A DNA stretch of 16,951 nt from Magnetospirillum sp. (GCA_020217035.1 JAIWOG010000089.1:1-16951); one strand, 5' to 3'; positions 7,889 to 16,121 are shown, counted from the first letter of the stretch. Notes: a model not told the origin generated them from the letters alone. Translations and numbers: made by a program.

Positions 7889-7982
7889 GTCCTTGACCCT
7901 ATGCTTTTAATAATCGGCTTAGGGATACATAGCGCCGCCGCCCCCGCCTTGCCTAGGCATATTCGACATTTCGTGAAACCGA
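7889..7982 (-). promoter_or_regulatory. Intergenic region upstream of ilvD with a 10-bp palindrome
   Basis: This 94-base gap between the transglycosylase stop and ilvD start should hold the ilvD promoter. It contains a perfect palindrome TGCCTAGGCA (7950-7959) about 60 bases before the ATG, plus an AT-rich patch nearer the gene. No leader peptide, T-box or obvious terminator is visible, and I could not place confident -35 and -10 boxes. Confidence 0.3.
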
Positions 7983-9956
7983 TCACCCGGCTTGGCGGCG
8001 GGACCATCGTTTGAGATCGGCTTCGAACGACACCCCTTCGCCATAGCCAAGCTTGCGGCGATAGATGGACAGGCTTTCCATCACCCGCTGAACGTAAGAC
8101 CGGGTCTCGGTGAACGGGATCATCTCGATCCAGTCGATGACGTCCACCATGGGATCGCGGGGATCGCCGTATTCCTTGACCCAGCGCCGCACACGCGCCG
8201 GCCCGGCGTTGTAGGCGGCCAAGGCCATGACGTACGAGCCCTCGAAATTGTCGATCATGTCGCCCAGATAGGTGCTGCCCAGGCGCACGTTGTATTCGGG
8301 GTCGTCCAGTTTCGACGGCGAAAACGCCACCTTGATGGCCTTGGCCACCTGCTTGGCGGTGGCCGGCATCAATTGCATCAGGCCCCGCGCCCCCACCGGG
8401 GACTGAACGTCGGCCATGAATCCGGATTCCTGACGGATCAACGCCAGGACCAGGGCTTTTTCGGGGCCGGTCTCGACATCGATATGGGGTACTGGCCAAC
8501 CGGCGCCGACCAGGAAGACGCTGTCGCGGTCGGCACGCCGGGCGACGGTGACGGCCAAGTCGTTGCGCCCGCGCTCCAGCGCCAGCTTGCCGACCAGGGT
8601 GCGTTCGCCGGCGGATTGCGCCACCTCGTTCAAGCGGATGAAGAACGCCCGCAAATACTCGGTTTCCCCCATCTCCAGCATGATGCGGGTGGCGCGGACC
8701 ATGTCGCGGTTGTTGAAACGCTTGGTTTCCTCGGGGCTGGCCTTGGGATCGGGGGGCAACGGCCAATGGTGGTCGTCCAACCGCGACGCCGCCAATTGTC
8801 CGTAATAGGCGGTGAAATATTGGGCGCCGCGACCATACCATTCCTTGGCCGCCTTGACGTCGGTGCGGGCCTCGGCGGTACGGCCGGCCCAATAGGCGGC
8901 ACGGGACCGCGACAACGGCGTCGTCACCTTGTCCCACAGTCGCTGGAAATGACCGGCGGCGGTTTCCTTGTCGTCCAGGAAACGCAGCGAAATCCACCCG
9001 GCCAGGAACTCGGCTTCGGCGAACTGGGAATTGTCGTCCTCGATGGCGTGGTCGGCGGCGATCTGGTAGGCCCGCGAGATCAGGCCCTTCTGCAACGCCC
9101 GCCGCGCCAGGATGGCACGTTCCTGCCACCACAGGTCGGGGCGGACCTGATTGCGGGCCGGATGCGACAACAGGTCGATGGCCTCCTCGTCCATGTCCTT
9201 CTGCCGCCGCCAGCGCACCCGGTCGTAGACCAGCCCGGGATCGTTCTTGAATTCCTTCGGCACCTTGGCGGCCAGGGTTTCAGCGTTGGCCTTGCCGTCT
9301 TGCAAGGCCATCCGGGCCTGAGCCAACAAACGCCGTTCGGGGCTGACCCGCAGCAGCATGTGTTGGGCGGGACCGTCCTGCTTGTCCCACAGCAGACGAT
9401 CCAAGCGCCGCCAATGGTCTTCCGGCTGCAAATAGTCAGCGAATTGGTCCAGGAACTGCTTTTCCTGGATGGAACCGAAGCCACCATCGACCCAGGACTT
9501 GCGCAGAACCTGGACGGCACGAGCCTGATCACCGGCAGCCAGCAGCGCCTTGCCCAGGGCCATGGCGCCGTCGACAGTGACCGGATCGCGGCGTTTGTAC
9601 CAGCCGAGGACATGGTCCAACGGGGTCGCCGGCCCGATGGCCTCTTCCGCGCGCCGTTGCAGGCTGGTCATCAACGGCCAGTCGGGGGACGAATCGACGA
9701 AAGAGCCGATTTCCTCGAAACTTGCGCCGGAGCGGGGATTCACATAAGTCATCCAGCGGATCAGCTTGGGCAGCAGATGGTCGCCCGCCCGCATGGCCAG
9801 GCGTTCGGCCTCGGCGAAGCGATCCTTGCGGGCGGCGGCGAAAACCTGCTCGTAAAGTTTGCGTTCATGCGCGGGCACTTCGGCCGCGACGGCAGGCCGG
9901 ACCAAGGGCAGCGACAGCGACACCATCACGACAGCGGCGAGGACTCGAAAACGCAA
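7983..9956 (-). CDS. slt: Periplasmic soluble lytic murein transglycosylase (Slt70 family)
   Basis: Exported enzyme cleaving the glycan strand of peptidoglycan with formation of 1,6-anhydro-muramic acid. With the TTG start at 9956 it is 657 aa, close to Slt70 (about 645). TTG is chosen because AAGGA lies seven bases upstream and the N-terminus becomes a classic signal peptide: RFR, hydrophobic VLAAVVMVSLSLPLV, and cleavage after AVA. An ATG at 10007 in the same frame (674 aa) has no ribosome binding site and is the main alternative. A long helical-repeat (U-like) region spans about residues 30-480. The SLT catalytic domain follows, with catalytic E510 in LIRQESGFM, then GARGLMQLMPATA and ALAAYNAGPARVRRW. 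FYGQLA-like AYYGQLA is also family-typical. It is divergent from dapA, an association I recall from other alphaproteobacteria. Confidence 0.92.
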   Translation of the reverse strand: MRFRVLAAVVMVSLSLPLVRPAVAAEVPAHERKLYEQVFAAARKDRFAEAERLAMRAGDHLLPKLIRWMTYVNPRSGASFEEIGSFVDSSPDWPLMTSLQRRAEEAIGPATPLDHVLGWYKRRDPVTVDGAMALGKALLAAGDQARAVQVLRKSWVDGGFGSIQEKQFLDQFADYLQPEDHWRRLDRLLWDKQDGPAQHMLLRVSPERRLLAQARMALQDGKANAETLAAKVPKEFKNDPGLVYDRVRWRRQKDMDEEAIDLLSHPARNQVRPDLWWQERAILARRALQKGLISRAYQIAADHAIEDDNSQFAEAEFLAGWISLRFLDDKETAAGHFQRLWDKVTTPLSRSRAAYWAGRTAEARTDVKAAKEWYGRGAQYFTAYYGQLAASRLDDHHWPLPPDPKASPEETKRFNNRDMVRATRIMLEMGETEYLRAFFIRLNEVAQSAGERTLVGKLALERGRNDLAVTVARRADRDSVFLVGAGWPVPHIDVETGPEKALVLALIRQESGFMADVQSPVGARGLMQLMPATAKQVAKAIKVAFSPSKLDDPEYNVRLGSTYLGDMIDNFEGSYVMALAAYNAGPARVRRWVKEYGDPRDPMVDVIDWIEMIPFTETRSYVQRVMESLSIYRRKLGYGEGVSFEADLKRWSRRQAG

Positions 9957-9978
9957 CGCGGATTCCTTGTTCTTGCGA

Positions 9979-9993
9979 CCGGCCGGGGGCCGG
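9979..9993. other. GC-only hairpin between slt and dapA
   Basis: CCGGCC (9979-9984), loop GGG, GGCCGG (9988-9993) is a perfect 6-bp stem. If slt starts at the TTG at 9956, this sits in its 5' untranslated leader about 20 bases upstream of the start, where it could affect translation. If the ATG at 10007 is used it is coding. No T-run follows, so it is not a terminator. Confidence 0.3.
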
Positions 9994-10049
9994 AACGGAG
10001 AAGGCATTCTAGGGAACCGGACCGGGGAAGAGCAAGCCGGACAGCACCC

Positions 10050-10076
10050 TTGTACGGCATTGGGCTTGGCTGTAAT
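10050..10076 (+). promoter_or_regulatory. Candidate dapA promoter
   Basis: TGTAAT (10071-10076, 5/6 to the -10 consensus) lies about 41 bases before the dapA ATG, with TTGTAC (10050-10055) 15 bases upstream as a poor -35. Position is sensible but the match is weak. Confidence 0.3.
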
Positions 10077-10117
10077 GTGCCGGGTTTCCAACTGTCCATT
10101 CATTCAGGATGTCAACC

Positions 10118-10990
10118 ATGTTCAAGGGATCGATCACCGCCCTCATCACCCCCTTCGCCAACGGCAAGGTGGACGATAAGGCGTTCCAGGACTTCGTCGC
10201 CTGGCAGATCGCCGAGGGCACCCAAGGTGTCGTGCCCTGCGGCACCACCGGCGAGTCCCCGACGCTGTCCCATGACGAACACAAACGGGTTGTCGAACTG
10301 TGCGTGGAAGTGGCCAAGGGCAAGATCCCCGTGATCGCCGGCACCGGTTCGAACTGCACCGACGAAGCCATCGAGCTGACCCGCCATGCCAAGCAGGCCG
10401 GCGCCGACGCCGCCCTGGTGGTCGCCCCTTATTACAACAAGCCGTCGCAAGAGGGCTTGTTCCGCCACTATGAAGCCATCGCCAAGGCGGTGGACCTGCC
10501 CATCGTGGTCTACAACATTCCCGGCCGCTCGGTGATCAACATCAGCGTCGACACCTTCGTGCGCCTGGCCAAGCTGCCCAACATCGTGGGCGTCAAGGAC
10601 GCTACCGCCGATTTGGCTCGCCCGTTGCAGATGCGAGTCGCCGTTGGCGGCACCTTCTGCCAGTTGTCGGGTGAAGACGCCACCGCCATCGCCTTCAACG
10701 CCCAAGGCGGCGTCGGCTGCATCTCGGTGACGTCCAACATTGCCCCTCGCCTGTGCGCCGACATGCAGAACGCCTGGGCCAAGGGCGACATGGAGACTTG
10801 CTTCGCCATCCGCGACAAGCTGATGCCCTTGCACGATTCCATGTTCTGCGAAACCAGCCCAGCGCCGGTGAAGTACGCCGCCAGCCTGCTGGGCAAGTGT
10901 TCGGAACAGGTCCGCCTGCCGTTGGTGGAAGCTTCCGAAGCCGCCAGGGCCAAGGTCAAGGCGGCGATGACGCAGGCCGGCCTGATCTAA
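10118..10990 (+). CDS. dapA: 4-hydroxy-tetrahydrodipicolinate synthase
   Basis: A 290-aa TIM-barrel lyase condensing pyruvate with aspartate semialdehyde, the committed step to diaminopimelate and lysine, and so to peptidoglycan. Active-site residues are visible: T43-T44 in [13 protein letters not shown]132 in [10 protein letters not shown]137, and the Schiff-base lysine K160 in [18 protein letters not shown] is also diagnostic. The ATG at 10118 is chosen over the one at 10109 because AGGA sits eight bases before it and [13 protein letters not shown] is the normal family N-terminus; the upstream ATG overlaps that ribosome binding site. smpB follows four bases after the stop, suggesting a dapA-smpB transcript. 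Allosteric lysine inhibition varies between species and cannot be judged here. Confidence 0.96.
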   Translation: MFKGSITALITPFANGKVDDKAFQDFVAWQIAEGTQGVVPCGTTGESPTLSHDEHKRVVELCVEVAKGKIPVIAGTGSNCTDEAIELTRHAKQAGADAALVVAPYYNKPSQEGLFRHYEAIAKAVDLPIVVYNIPGRSVINISVDTFVRLAKLPNIVGVKDATADLARPLQMRVAVGGTFCQLSGEDATAIAFNAQGGVGCISVTSNIAPRLCADMQNAWAKGDMETCFAIRDKLMPLHDSMFCETSPAPVKYAASLLGKCSEQVRLPLVEASEAARAKVKAAMTQAGLI

Positions 10991-10994
10991 GACC

Positions 10995-11456
10995 ATGTCG
11001 CTGCCCGCCCGCATTGCCGCTCAGAACCGCAAGGCTCGCCACGAATACACCATCGTGGACACCGTCGAGGCCGGCATCATGCTGGTGGGAACCGAGGTCA
11101 AATCCCTCAGGGCCGGCAAAGGCAACATCAACGAAGCCTTCGCCGGACCCAACGGGGATGAATTGATCCTCTACAATGCCTATATCCCTGAATATCAGGC
11201 GAAGATGCCCTTCCCGCATGAAACCCGCCGCCCGCGCAAATTGCTGCTGCATCGCCGCGAATTGCGCAAACTGGTGGGGGCCATCGCCAAGGAGGGCATG
11301 ACCCTGGTGCCGCTGGATATTCATTTCAACGATCGCGGCATCGCCAAGGTCCTGTTGGGCCTCGCCAAGGGTCGTAAGGCCCACGACAAGCGCGAGGCCA
11401 TCAAGCAACGCGATTGGAACCGCGAGAAAGCGCGGGTCCTGCGTAACCGGGACTAA
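10995..11456 (+). CDS. smpB: SsrA-binding protein SmpB
   Basis: A 153-aa RNA-binding protein that partners tmRNA in trans-translation to rescue stalled ribosomes. The N-terminal [39 protein letters not shown] segment, read in short pieces, covers the conserved OB-fold start. The basic C-terminal tail [20 protein letters not shown] is the part that folds into the ribosomal A site. Length is typical (about 150-160 aa). It starts four bases after the dapA stop without a strong ribosome binding site, which suggests translational coupling to dapA. The tmRNA gene itself is not in this window. Confidence 0.96.
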   Translation: MSLPARIAAQNRKARHEYTIVDTVEAGIMLVGTEVKSLRAGKGNINEAFAGPNGDELILYNAYIPEYQAKMPFPHETRRPRKLLLHRRELRKLVGAIAKEGMTLVPLDIHFNDRGIAKVLLGLAKGRKAHDKREAIKQRDWNREKARVLRNRD

Positions 11457-11479
11457 GGCTGCCGCCCCGAAACTGGGGG

Positions 11480-12145
11480 ATGATGGTGAGCGACGACGAC
11501 GTCCCGTTGCTGGGCAAGCTTAAGGACAAGCTGGTCCAGACCAAGGAAAACTGGGCCAAGGAAGGCCGTGGGCTGACCGGCAAGCCGGGACAGGCACGGT
11601 TGCCGCCTGGGCAGCACCTGACCGCCGACTGGCCGGTCCTGGACTTGGGAATCCAACCCAATCTGACGGAAAACGACTGGTCGCTGTCGGTGGCAGGTGC
11701 GGTGGAACGCCCGGTACGGTGGAGTTGGGCCGATTTCATGGCCCAGCCACAGGTCCAGATGACCAGCGACATCCACTGCGTCACCACCTGGTCGCGGTAT
11801 GACAACACCTGGACAGGAGTTTCTGCCAGCCATCTGCTGGCCCAGGTCAAGCCCAGGACCACGGCCCGTTTCGTCATGTTCCGCAGCTATGACGGATACA
11901 CCACCAACGTTCCCTTAAGCCGTTTCGCCGACGACGACGTGCTGCTGGCCCATTCCTGGCAAGGCGAGAAACTGACCCGCGAACATGGCGGACCGGTGCG
12001 GGTGGTGATTCCCAAGCTGTATTTCTGGAAAAGCGCCAAGTGGCTGCGGGCCATCACCTTCATGGACCAAGACAGCCCAGGATATTGGGAATTGCGCGGC
12101 TATCACGACGAAGGCGACCCGTGGACGGAACAGCGCTACGGCTGA
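11480..12145 (+). CDS. Cytoplasmic sulfite-oxidase-like molybdopterin-binding oxidoreductase
   Basis: A 221-aa protein with a single oxidoreductase molybdopterin-binding domain, similar in style to YuiH-type sulfite-oxidase-like proteins. The likely Mo-ligating cysteine is C100 in DIHCVTTWSRYDNTW. The family signatures DWPVLDLG near residue 50 and HGGPVRVVIPKLYFWKSAKW near residue 170 are present, and the ending GYHDEGDPWTEQRY is typical. There is no Tat or Sec signal and no heme or dimerisation domain, unlike periplasmic MsrP/YedY or full sulfite oxidases. Three adjacent start codons (ATG 11480, ATG 11483, GTG 11486) follow a G-rich stretch, so the exact start is uncertain by two codons. It lies 23 bases after smpB, possibly in the same transcript. 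Physiological substrate is unknown. Confidence 0.82.
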   Translation: MMVSDDDVPLLGKLKDKLVQTKENWAKEGRGLTGKPGQARLPPGQHLTADWPVLDLGIQPNLTENDWSLSVAGAVERPVRWSWADFMAQPQVQMTSDIHCVTTWSRYDNTWTGVSASHLLAQVKPRTTARFVMFRSYDGYTTNVPLSRFADDDVLLAHSWQGEKLTREHGGPVRVVIPKLYFWKSAKWLRAITFMDQDSPGYWELRGYHDEGDPWTEQRYG

Positions 12146-12154
12146 TCCAGCAAC

Positions 12155-14701
12155 TCAAATCTCCCAATCTTCGGCCTGCTCGGCGGGATGGCAGGGAAGC
12201 CAGACGCTGACCGTGGTTCCCCGCCCCTTGGCGCTGGCGATGGTCAACGCACCGCCGTGCAATTCGGTCATGGATTTGGCCAAAGGCAGTCCCAAACCGG
12301 TTCCCTCGTACTGACGGGACAAGGACCCATCCACTTGGCGGAACGGTTCCAGCGCCAGGGCGATCTCGTCCTCGGTCATGCCGATCCCCGTGTCACGGAC
12401 CTCCAGGGTGATTCCCTTGTCCTCTCGCCTGGCTGACAACGTCACCTTGCCGCCCTCGGGGGTGAACTTCACGGCGTTGGACAACAGGTTGACCAGAATT
12501 TGCAGACAGCGGCGGCGGTCGCCAAACAATTGCGGCAGATTCTCGCTCACATGGGTGGTCAAGCTGATCTGGCCGCCGCGGGCTCGGGATTCGACCAGAC
12601 GGATGGCCGAATCGACGACCTCGGCCATGTCCACCTGACCAAGGTCCAAGGACATCTGACCGGCTTCGACCTTCGAGACATCCAGGATGTCGTTGATCAC
12701 CGCCAAAAGATGACGTCCTGACGTGACGATATCCGAGGCGTAGACCTGATAGCGGGGATTGCCCAACGGGCCGAACATGGAACCGGCCATCACCTCGGAA
12801 AAACCGATGATGGCGTTCAGCGGCGTGCGCAATTCATGGCTGATGGTGGCCAGGAACTCGGTCTTCGACCGGCTGGCCAGTTCAGCCTGTTCCTTGGCCC
12901 ACAACAGGTCGCGGGTTCGCTCGGCCACCCGACGCTCAAGCCCTTCGTTGGCCAAGGCCAGTTGACGTTCCACCTCGACCCGGTCCGAGACGTCGCCAGC
13001 GTAGATGTTCACATAGCCGCCACCCGCGACCGGAACCAGGCTCAGGGACAACACTTTTCCAGCCACCGGCAGTTCAGCCTGGACTTGCCGCTTGGTCTGC
13101 ATCACTTCCGCCACCACCCCCAGCCATTGCTGAGGAATCGGGCGGCCCATGCTGGTCCCCCATTCGCCCAGCAAGCTTTCACTGGCTGGATTGGCGTGCA
13201 GGATGGTGCCATCACCGCCGATCCGCAAAACCGGATACGGGCATTGCGCCGGAAACAGCGCCAGGGAGTGGATCATTTGTTCGGCCCGGCGCTGTTCGGT
13301 GACGTCGGTGACCAGGACCATGCCTTCTTCCACGGAATCGGCCGAGCGCAGTTGGAATATCCGCTCGCCGCCACCGGGCAATTCCATGCTGAGGAAACCG
13401 TCCCCCCGTTCCTTCCCTTCAACGAAAACCGATACATCGCCACAAGCCTGGACGAATTCCTCCATGGCATGGTTCTGCACCCGGGGCACGCCTTGCTGGA
13501 TTTTCAGGATTCCCACCTTCAACAGGTCGGTCACCGCCTGCAAAAGCCGTAAGCGCGAATTTTCCTCGCGGACATGTAGTTGTTCTTCATTCAACCGGAT
13601 GCGTTCGGCCATTTCCTGTTCCAAGGCCGAACGGGACAGCGACACCTCGCCCGCCAGCAGTTCGACATGCCGCAACAAGCCTTGCACCTCGTTGCCGCCT
13701 TGGAACGCCGGCTGGGGCAAGCCGGTCACCGTGCCGGTTATTTGGGCGATCCGGCCGATGACCGAACGCAATTGGCGCCCCAGCATCCAAAAGATGACCA
13801 TGAACAGGCCGATCAGGGCCATGGCCAAAACCGACCTGACATGACGTTCGTGAGTCAACATGTGGTCGGCAGCCGAAACCACGTGTGATTTCGGCACCAG
13901 CGACACGAAAGCCGGCAGGAAATGCAGCCCGCCATGCTCGGGTAGTTCCTCGACCATCACCAGCCAATCGCGGTCCAGGTCGGACAAGGATGTTCCAGCC
14001 TCGACCAAATTCGGGGAGCCCGACGCCGCGACGGTTCCTTGCGACAGGTCGGCGACGGCAAAAAACCGCCCCTCGCCATTCGCCGTCAGGCTTTTGTCGA
14101 ATTGCGCCTTGCCCCAGCGCGACAGCAAGACGACCCGCATGGCGTGGCCTGGAATGGCGTGGACCCCGACCACGAACACTTCGCGATCCAGACGTTGGAT
14201 GACGGCGCGATGGTCGGCGTTGGCCGGAATAGCCCTCAGAAAGCTGTAAAGCGCCGTTGGTGGCAGGTCGGACGAACTGGAAAACAGCCCGCGGGGTCGA
14301 CCGATGCCATCGATGACCGCCATGAAGGTGACGTTCGAACGCTGCAGGGCGTCGCCCAGGATCCCCAAGCGCTCCATAGGCTGGACCTCAGGAACGCCGT
14401 TAGGCGCCTGGGATGAAAGCCCCCGAGAGAAGTGGTCGAGCGCGACGGACGATGCCGACAAGCCGGCAAGGGTGAACATGGAATCCAGGGTGTTGCGGAA
14501 ACGAGCGCTGCCGGCGGCGGCATCGCTCCGCATTTCGTCGCGGATGGTGTCGGACGCCAACGTGTCGATCCACGCCGAATTGATCCTGTCGAGAGCAAAC
14601 CACAGAATGACCGCCGCAATGCCGCCGACGATCATCAGCCTAGTGGTGATACTTAATCGCTCCCCCCCACCTATTCCCGCCATCACCGATCCCCACACCA
14701 C
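12155..14701 (-). CDS. Membrane-bound PAS-domain sensor histidine kinase
   Basis: An 848-aa inner-membrane sensor kinase. TM1 is about residues 20-38 and TM2 about 289-308, enclosing a periplasmic region of about 250 residues that I do not recognise. Cytoplasmic parts in order: a helical linker (310-385), a PAS-like region ending VLVTDVTEQRRAE (about 390-473), a second PAS (about 478-575, LRIGGDGTILHANPASESLLG), a coiled coil (575-612), and HisKA with phospho-acceptor H622 in ATISHELRTPLNAIIGFSE. The HATPase_c domain shows N738/N742 in NLLSNAVKFTP, D770 in RDTGIGM, and GTGLGLPLAKS at 800-810. No receiver domain is attached and no response-regulator gene with an output domain is adjacent, so its partner is elsewhere. 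The GTG at 14701 is taken as start; GTG 14698 and ATG 14683 have as good or better upstream purine-rich spacing. It is divergent from pgpA. Confidence 0.9.
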   Translation of the reverse strand: MVWGSVMAGIGGGERLSITTRLMIVGGIAAVILWFALDRINSAWIDTLASDTIRDEMRSDAAAGSARFRNTLDSMFTLAGLSASSVALDHFSRGLSSQAPNGVPEVQPMERLGILGDALQRSNVTFMAVIDGIGRPRGLFSSSSDLPPTALYSFLRAIPANADHRAVIQRLDREVFVVGVHAIPGHAMRVVLLSRWGKAQFDKSLTANGEGRFFAVADLSQGTVAASGSPNLVEAGTSLSDLDRDWLVMVEELPEHGGLHFLPAFVSLVPKSHVVSAADHMLTHERHVRSVLAMALIGLFMVIFWMLGRQLRSVIGRIAQITGTVTGLPQPAFQGGNEVQGLLRHVELLAGEVSLSRSALEQEMAERIRLNEEQLHVREENSRLRLLQAVTDLLKVGILKIQQGVPRVQNHAMEEFVQACGDVSVFVEGKERGDGFLSMELPGGGERIFQLRSADSVEEGMVLVTDVTEQRRAEQMIHSLALFPAQCPYPVLRIGGDGTILHANPASESLLGEWGTSMGRPIPQQWLGVVAEVMQTKRQVQAELPVAGKVLSLSLVPVAGGGYVNIYAGDVSDRVEVERQLALANEGLERRVAERTRDLLWAKEQAELASRSKTEFLATISHELRTPLNAIIGFSEVMAGSMFGPLGNPRYQVYASDIVTSGRHLLAVINDILDVSKVEAGQMSLDLGQVDMAEVVDSAIRLVESRARGGQISLTTHVSENLPQLFGDRRRCLQILVNLLSNAVKFTPEGGKVTLSARREDKGITLEVRDTGIGMTEDEIALALEPFRQVDGSLSRQYEGTGLGLPLAKSMTELHGGALTIASAKGRGTTVSVWLPCHPAEQAEDWEI

Positions 14702-14735
14702 GCACCCTCACCATTTTCACATGCAAGCACCCCTT

Positions 14736-14748
14736 TGCCAGCATGGCA
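14736..14748. promoter_or_regulatory. Small palindrome between the kinase and pgpA
   Basis: TGCCA-N3-TGGCA (14736-14748) is a perfect short inverted repeat in the roughly 100-base divergent region that should hold the promoters of both the kinase and pgpA. It could be an operator, but 5-bp arms are weak evidence and no confident -35 or -10 boxes were found nearby. Confidence 0.25.
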
Positions 14749-14803
14749 TATGGCTGAATCTCTGTTTAAAAGTATTAGGTTCCCCTGCCCAAGGATAAGC
14801 ATT

Positions 14804-15301
14804 GTGGCCATTCTGTCCAAGCCCCGCCCAGGCATACCTGTTTTTCATCCGGCCTTCCTGTTGTCCACTTGGTTCGGGATTGGCCTGATCGCCAGGGCCC
14901 CTGGGACCTGGGGCTCGTTGGCCGCCCTGCCCTTCGCCTGGGGTTTGTCGCTCTGGGGGGGCGCCCCCGTTTTGTTGGCCGCCTGCGCGGTGTGCACCTT
15001 GCTGGGATGGTGGGCTTCGACGGTCTATGTGGCCAAGACCGGCACCGACGACCCCAAGGAAGTGGTGGTCGACGAAGTCGCCGGCCAGTGGCTGGTTCTG
15101 GCCACCGTCCCCAACGATCCATTGCTGTTCGCCCTGGGCTTCGTGCTGTTCAGGTTTTTCGACATCTTCAAGCCCTGGCCAGTGGGTTGGGCGGACCGCC
15201 ATGTGGGCGGCGGCCTGGGTATCATGCTCGACGACCTGCTGGCGGGGCTTTATGGCGCCTTGATCTTGTCGTTGATCAATTTGTGGTGGAGCCTGCCATG
15301 A
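14804..15301 (+). CDS. pgpA: Phosphatidylglycerophosphatase A
   Basis: A 165-aa inner-membrane phosphatase that dephosphorylates phosphatidylglycerol phosphate to phosphatidylglycerol. The family motifs are clear: ARAPGTWGS near the N-terminus, TGTDDPKEVVVDEVAGQWL, FRFFDIFKPWP, and GGGLGIMLDDLLAG, with hydrophobic membrane segments between them. The GTG at 14804 is preferred because AAGGAT lies eight bases upstream and the length matches the family; the longer in-frame reading from a TTG at 14735 adds 23 unconserved residues. The stop overlaps the cinA start (ATGA), and the two are probably cotranscribed and translationally coupled. Confidence 0.93.
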   Translation: MAILSKPRPGIPVFHPAFLLSTWFGIGLIARAPGTWGSLAALPFAWGLSLWGGAPVLLAACAVCTLLGWWASTVYVAKTGTDDPKEVVVDEVAGQWLVLATVPNDPLLFALGFVLFRFFDIFKPWPVGWADRHVGGGLGIMLDDLLAGLYGALILSLINLWWSLP

Positions 15302-15792
15302 CCCTTTTTGACAAAGACTTGGTCGCAGCGGCGCAAGCCGTGATAGACGCGCATGTTACGGCCGGAACCATGGTGGTCACGGCCGAATCCTGCACCGGCG
15401 GCTTGGTCGCCGCGGCGCTGACCAGCATCGCCGGTTCGTCGGCGGTGGTCGATCGCGGCTATGTCACCTATTCCAACCAAGCGAAGTCAGAAATGCTGGG
15501 CGTCGACGCACACTTGATCGTCACCCATGGGGCGGTCAGCGCCCCAGTGGCGACGGCCATGGCCGAGGGGGCGCTGCGCCACAGCCACGCCCAGGTCGCG
15601 GTATCCATTACCGGCATCGCCGGTCCTGGTGGCGGCAGCGCCGACAAGCCGGTGGGGTTGGTTCATTTCGCCCTGGCCCGCCAAACAGGGGCAAGCCAGA
15701 CCTTCCACCAGGTGTTTCCCGGCGACCGCGATCAGGTGCGCCGGGCCGCCTGCCTTTATGCGCTGAATTTGCTCAAGGTCGCGGCACTTTGA
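15298..15792 (+). CDS. pncC: CinA C-terminal-domain protein, nicotinamide-nucleotide amidohydrolase
   Basis: A 164-aa stand-alone CinA C-terminal (CinA-C/PncC) protein. Characterised members deamidate nicotinamide mononucleotide to nicotinate mononucleotide in pyridine-nucleotide recycling. Diagnostic motifs are TAESCTGGLVAAALTSIAGSS, quoted here as its key AESCTGG core with the catalytic Ser in SCTGG, then YSNQAKSEMLGV, HGAVS, and SITGIAGPGGGSADKPVGLV. The N-terminal MoCF-like domain of full-length CinA is absent, as in many proteobacteria. The ATG overlaps the pgpA stop by four bases. The 3' end overlaps the convergent small gene by 20 bases. Many genomes label this gene cinA; pncC is functional naming by family. 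Confidence 0.93.
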   Translation: MTLFDKDLVAAAQAVIDAHVTAGTMVVTAESCTGGLVAAALTSIAGSSAVVDRGYVTYSNQAKSEMLGVDAHLIVTHGAVSAPVATAMAEGALRHSHAQVAVSITGIAGPGGGSADKPVGLVHFALARQTGASQTFHQVFPGDRDQVRRAACLYALNLLKVAAL

Positions 15793-16072
15793 CGACCACT
15801 CGCAAGACCGCCAACGGCACCGTCGGCCCTTCGGCCTCGTAATGCGTGCCGGCTTGCGTCAACGACGCATAGGGCAAGACACCGCTGACGCCATAGCCGA
15901 CGTGCAGACGCCAACCGGGCACCACGCTTTTGACCAACTCCAGGCAGCGATCCACTGATTCGCTGTAGGGACCAGCCGGCACGCCATAGACCTGGGCGAC
16001 CAAGTCGTCGAGTCCGACGCTGCCACCAGGGGCGTCATCAAGCAATGCCGCAAGCTTCGAAAGATCGTTCAT
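15773..16072 (-). CDS. Small protein resembling phage ABA-sandwich-domain proteins
   Basis: A 99-aa protein, predicted soluble. The ATG at 16072 has AAGG eight bases upstream; a TTG at 16102 in frame would add ten residues and is less likely. The pattern Y-S-x-S-V-D-x-x-L-x-L-V followed by PGWRLHVGYG and a terminal PTVPLAVLRVVVK resembles phage-associated ABA-sandwich proteins, in which a PYT-SLDAALALV segment, a PGW/W turn and a TPALALCAAALKA tail recur. That resemblance is from memory and only moderate. No other phage gene is near. It overlaps the end of pncC by 20 bases on the opposite strand and is divergent from the cyclic-nucleotide-domain gene. Function unknown. Confidence 0.65.
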   Translation of the reverse strand: MNDLSKLAALLDDAPGGSVGLDDLVAQVYGVPAGPYSESVDRCLELVKSVVPGWRLHVGYGVSGVLPYASLTQAGTHYEAEGPTVPLAVLRVVVKVPRP

Positions 16073-16093
16073 CGCCCTGACCTTCAACACAAG

Positions 16094-16121
16094 ACAACCC
16101 AATGGTTGTATATATTATAAT
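16094..16121. promoter_or_regulatory. Divergent AT-rich promoter region with operator-like palindrome
   Basis: A perfect TATAAT lies on the plus strand at 16116-16121 and another overlaps it on the minus strand at 16119-16114, so one AT-rich block could serve as -10 for both flanking genes. Next to it is a perfect inverted repeat ACAACC-N4-GGTTGT (16094-16109), placed where a regulator would cover the plus-strand -35 region. No good -35 box is seen on either strand. A CRP-type TGTGA-N6-TCACA site is absent. Confidence 0.4.

Noticed and set aside
6308..8014. Long plus-strand open frame across ilvD
   Set aside because: Antisense shadow of the strongly conserved dehydratase; it is rich in His, Gly and Ala with no recognisable domain.
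7992..10334. 780-codon plus-strand open frame opposite the lytic transglycosylase
   Set aside because: The opposite strand encodes a complete Slt70-type enzyme with catalytic Glu; this reading runs out of frame into dapA and shows no domain.
14735..14803. N-terminal extension of pgpA from a TTG codon
   Set aside because: The added residues match no family member and a well-placed AAGGAT favours the GTG at 14804.
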